From Nitrospirota bacterium (GTDB lineage Bacteria; Nitrospirota; CAKKRA01; 9FT-COMBO-42-15), in the NCBI GenBank assembly GCA_016214425.1, contig JACRON010000040.1, positions 1-6,215 of the forward strand: DNA of 6,215 nt, in the 5' to 3' direction. Made by a program: the position numbers and the translations under genes. The notes below the pieces were generated by a model that was given only the letters and a program-made list of their open reading frames with translations, ran no database searches and had not been told where the DNA came from. How positions within the stretch are numbered: position 1 is the first letter of the stretch; the number at the start of each line of letters is the position of its first letter. Below are positions 5,772 to 6,215 of the stretch, piece by piece.

Positions 5772-6215
5772 TTATCGTTTGCCTGTCCCTTCCTTTAAAT
5801 TATATTCCTTTTGACCCTGTCCCTGCGATGTAGGCAATACCCCACCCCTGTTTATCATTGCAATCAATTCCTCTGGAACGCTTGACCTTCCAATTGCCTC
5901 TTCATATGATATCAATTTCCTTGAATAGAGTTCAAAAAGGGACTGGTTCATAGTCTGCATGCCAAACTTTGCCTGTCCTGTCTGCATCATACCGTAAATC
6001 TGGTGGACCTTGTCCTCTCTAATCAGGTTTCTTATCGCAGGATTTGGTATCAAAATCTCAAGGCAGAGGACCCTGCCTGTGCCGCTTGCCTTTGGAATCA
6101 ACTGCTGGCTCATGATTCCTTCTAATACAAAGGATAACTGTGCCCTAACCTGAGGCTGCTGATACGGGGGAAAAACATCAATAATCCTGTTTATTGTCTG
6201 GGCAGCAGAATTGGT
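5772..6215 (-). CDS. pilT: PilT, type IV pilus retraction ATPase (5' part outside the window)
   Basis: This is the C-terminal 147 residues of the hexameric cytoplasmic ATPase that depolymerises the pilus and powers twitching. The visible part starts inside the conserved TNSAAQTINRIID segment and continues with FPPYQQPQVRAQLS, VLEGIMSQQL and GRVLCLEILIPNPAIRNLIRE. AIRNLIRE is the signature that separates PilT from PilB and GspE. It is followed by HQIYGMMQTGQ and GMQTMNQSLFELY, both PilT-typical. The Walker motifs lie beyond the right edge. The frame is open to the last base, so the ATG at 6111-6113 is internal. The last 25 or so residues (GGVLPTSQGQGQKEYNLKEG) are a polar tail past the conserved part. 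The stop TAA (5772-5774) overlaps the pilC Shine-Dalgarno. Confidence 0.96.
   Translation of the reverse strand, partial: TNSAAQTINRIIDVFPPYQQPQVRAQLSFVLEGIMSQQLIPKASGTGRVLCLEILIPNPAIRNLIREDKVHQIYGMMQTGQAKFGMQTMNQSLFELYSRKLISYEEAIGRSSVPEELIAMINRGGVLPTSQGQGQKEYNLKEGTGKR

Overview
The window holds one continuous block of a type IV pilus (T4P) gene cluster, with every gene on the minus strand. In transcription order (right to left) it contains: the 3' part of pilT (retraction ATPase), pilC (inner-membrane platform), a pilS sensor kinase whose reading frame is broken in two, pilR (sigma-54-dependent response regulator), a 69-residue two-helix membrane protein of unknown function, and almost all of pilM (actin-like cytoplasmic scaffold). 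The left edge of the window falls a few codons before the expected end of pilM. pilN, pilO, pilP and pilQ would be expected beyond it, and pilB beyond the right edge. Neither expectation can be seen here.

The order pilT-pilC-pilS-pilR resembles the pilB-pilT-pilC-pilS-pilR block of Geobacter-like bacteria. Together with the AT-rich composition and frequent ATA codons, this suggests a Gram-negative, probably uncultivated, Desulfobacterota- or Nitrospirota-like organism. That placement is inference only. Spacing is operon-like on the right: 12 bp between pilT and pilC, and pilC TGA directly followed by a pilS GTG. It loosens on the left: 152 bp between pilS and pilR, and 149 bp between the small protein and pilM. 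The last gap carries a plausible sigma-70 promoter for pilM.

The genes form a coherent unit. PilT powers retraction through PilC, PilM belongs to the alignment complex, and PilS/PilR normally control pilin transcription with RpoN. No pilin gene and no convincing sigma-54 promoter lie in the window.

The most notable points are the broken pilS and the repeats in the two loose spacers. In pilS, the membrane half (169 aa) and the PAS-kinase half (343 aa) are in different frames and overlap by ATGA, and conserved PilS linker sequence is readable upstream of the second start. The pilS-pilR spacer holds an 85-nt palindrome built from four copies of a GATTACACAGATT-type unit. Both loose spacers also carry a hairpin followed by TTGATTACACAG. 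I found no RNA gene, CRISPR array, transposase or novel defence system.
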